From Bacteroidota bacterium (GTDB lineage Bacteria; Bacteroidota; Bacteroidia; Flavobacteriales; Schleiferiaceae): a stretch of DNA of 7,480 bases. Under the pieces are notes generated by a model. That model did not search any database, was not told the origin of the DNA, and worked only from the letters and a program-made list of their open reading frames with translations. Positions 6,489 through 7,480 of this stretch are shown piece by piece. The translations under genes were made by a program, and so were the position numbers. Every line of letters starts with the position of its first letter. The stretch's first letter is position 1. The DNA lies in the NCBI GenBank assembly GCA_003023665.1, contig PXYR01000082.1:1-7480 (forward strand), read 5' to 3'.

Positions 6489-6505
6489 TCTGTACGTAGT
6501 ACAGA
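6489..6505. repeat. Seven-base-pair inverted repeat just after the VWA stop codon
   Basis: TCTGTAC-gta-GTACAGA begins two bases after the TAA of the VWA gene. There is no following U-run, so it is not a standard terminator. It lies just upstream of the -33 element of the next gene, where a regulator could bind; it may also protect the 3' end of the VWA mRNA. Confidence 0.35.
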
Positions 6506-6517
6506 GGCGTTTAGGAC

Positions 6518-6549
6518 TTGACAAAGGCCTATCTGAAGTTGTATATTAT
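6518..6549 (+). promoter_or_regulatory. Promoter for the 6602 gene
   Basis: TTGACA (6518-6523) and TATATT (6542-6547) are separated by 18 bases. Read as a Bacteroidota pair, TTG (6518-6520) lies 21 bases before TATATTAT. Either reading puts the transcription start at about 6554-6556, which leaves a leader of about 47 bases that begins with the 6554-6581 hairpin. It is the best promoter in the window by overall match. Confidence 0.5.
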
Positions 6550-6553
6550 ATAC

Positions 6554-6581
6554 GCGGGAGGCCTCAGCAGAGGTCTTCCGC
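6554..6581 (+). promoter_or_regulatory. Strong 5' leader hairpin, 12-base-pair stem
   Basis: Left arm 6554-6565 (GCGGGAGGCCTC) pairs without interruption with 6570-6581 (GAGGTCTTCCGC), using two G-U pairs, around an AGCA tetraloop. The two wobble pairs suggest a structure meant to form in RNA rather than a palindromic protein site. It is followed by CTTACTT rather than a U-run, so termination is unlikely. It falls at the predicted mRNA 5' end, where such stems protect transcripts from 5'-end-dependent decay. Confidence 0.5.
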
Positions 6582-6601
6582 CTTACTTAAAATAAATATC
6601 T

Positions 6602-7480
6602 ATGACTAAAACCAATGTTTATCTTCTGGTGCCCAATTATGCCGGAGTCACAGGAACCGTTCAAGCGGCTTTTGATTTTGCTTCTCAGGTTGATCCCAAT
6701 GGGCCCATTCAATTTCATCTGGTTGCCTATGACGAGAAAAACCCTAAGTACCGAATGAAAAAGGATGAGGAGTTCCGTCCAGAGGATGATATTGTACCAT
6801 CGCCAGATTTTAATCTAAAGCAATCTGCTAGTTATTCTGAGTCTATCGATCTTACGTATTCTCAATCCATGAGGAATTGGCTGGAAACCCCTCGCGAGGT
6901 TTTAGACCGAATGGCAGATGCAGAAGACTGGTTTTTTGAAGAGCATCACGAGGATAGAGATAATGCGCTTGTTCTTTTGCTTAATCCCTACGGCAATGAC
7001 CATAATTATTTCTGTGGGCCTTCACCCGAACGCAAGAATGTGGCATTCATACAGACTACCCATTATGCTACGGAGGTTACTACGGCGCCGCATATTCCCG
7101 TGGCCTATGAGTTTTTTGCTGCGGCACTCCGTTTTAGAGCATTCAATGTTCCAGATTATCAGGAGCGTTTTGTGCACTTTAACGATGTAGGGTGCGTAAA
7201 CGACTTCTTTGAGCGAATTGAGCGCATACAATTGAAAATACAATCCGCCAACGTATGTGATTCCTGTTATGAGTACATCACCCATCAAGGCTTGGATCAA
7301 GAATTTTTAGATCATGTCTACAAAGGACTGAATGCCGTTAGGGAAATGCAGATAAATTTTACACGAGCGCGCCGTGCAAATAAACCGCTTACAGTAACGA
7401 TCAGGAATAAATTCTTGCAGTTTGCGGAAACTCAAGGCCGCGTGAAGCTTGCCCCAAAACAAATGGCGCTTTATAAATTC
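6602..7480 (+). CDS. Hypothetical protein with CxxC motif, 3' end cut by the window edge
   Basis: An open frame of 293 codons from ATG 6602 with no stop before the window end; the C-terminus is missing. No signal peptide is present. The start reads MTKTNVYLLVPNYAGVTG, a strand then a helix, as in an alpha/beta fold. Residues 122-165 carry NALVLLLNPYGNDHNYF and FIQTTHYATEVTTAPHIPVAYEF, with His134, His154 and His164. Residues 197-222 (GCVNDFFERIERIQLKIQ, then VCDSC) place a CxxC at Cys219/Cys222 after Cys198. This could be half of a zinc site or a redox pair. The last part is basic and helical (RARRANKPL, then APKQMALYKF). I do not recognise the family with certainty; the GC..DF...K...VCxxC arrangement feels familiar from Bacteroidota proteins in conflict-type gene clusters, but I cannot name it. 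The gene has its own promoter and leader hairpin, 114 bases after the VWA gene. Confidence 0.75.
   Translation, partial: MTKTNVYLLVPNYAGVTGTVQAAFDFASQVDPNGPIQFHLVAYDEKNPKYRMKKDEEFRPEDDIVPSPDFNLKQSASYSESIDLTYSQSMRNWLETPREVLDRMADAEDWFFEEHHEDRDNALVLLLNPYGNDHNYFCGPSPERKNVAFIQTTHYATEVTTAPHIPVAYEFFAAALRFRAFNVPDYQERFVHFNDVGCVNDFFERIERIQLKIQSANVCDSCYEYITHQGLDQEFLDHVYKGLNAVREMQINFTRARRANKPLTVTIRNKFLQFAETQGRVKLAPKQMALYKF

Noticed and set aside
6489..6505. Intrinsic terminator after the VWA gene
   Set aside because: The hairpin is followed by GGCGTTTAGG with no U-run, so it does not meet the criteria for intrinsic termination.
7022..7300. A minus-strand open frame of 92 codons, and a plus-strand frame of 90 codons at 6918-7190
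   Set aside because: Both are out of frame with the 293-codon gene running from 6602 to the window end, whose translation is protein-like throughout; they are shadow frames.

Overview
The window looks like a piece of a Bacteroidota chromosome, probably a Flavobacteriia or Cytophagia relative. Several things point there: moderate-to-low GC, gene starts with no clear Shine-Dalgarno sequence, a perfect TAnnTTTG-type -7 element upstream of one gene, signal peptides that end just before a Gln, and a clan AA aspartic protease carrying MORN-like repeats. All eight supported genes lie on the + strand. No rRNA, tRNA, CRISPR array or complete insertion sequence was seen.

Region 1 (1-1482) holds an unrecognised 231-residue cytosolic protein. 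A stand-alone PD-(D/E)XK nuclease follows, of the Cas4 / DUF2779-N-terminal type, with four cysteines placed as for an Fe-S cluster. It starts at TTG. Region 2 (1483-1875) is 393 bases without a convincing gene. It is packed with consecutive short stem-loops and is the best candidate in the window for an undescribed structured RNA; a decayed gene or mobile-element remnant is the alternative.

Region 3 (1876-4495) is a tight three-gene envelope operon. It encodes a secreted MORN-repeat plus retropepsin-like aspartic protease, a secreted acidic protein of unknown function coupled to it by an ATGA overlap, and a membrane-anchored SIMPL (DUF541, YggE-like) protein. Region 4 (4688-7480) holds three cytosolic genes in the same direction: an unrecognised protein with a charged helical segment, a small von Willebrand factor A (VWA) protein with an intact MIDAS motif, and a gene cut by the window end that carries a CxxC motif. 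The third gene has its own promoter-like sequence and a strong hairpin predicted to lie at the 5' end of its mRNA.

The envelope operon is most readily read as a periplasmic or surface quality-control or stress unit. The VWA cluster could be a Bacteroidota-specific multi-protein assembly, perhaps a conflict system, but nothing in the sequence proves this. Function can be assigned with confidence only at domain level, for the nuclease, the protease, SIMPL and VWA.
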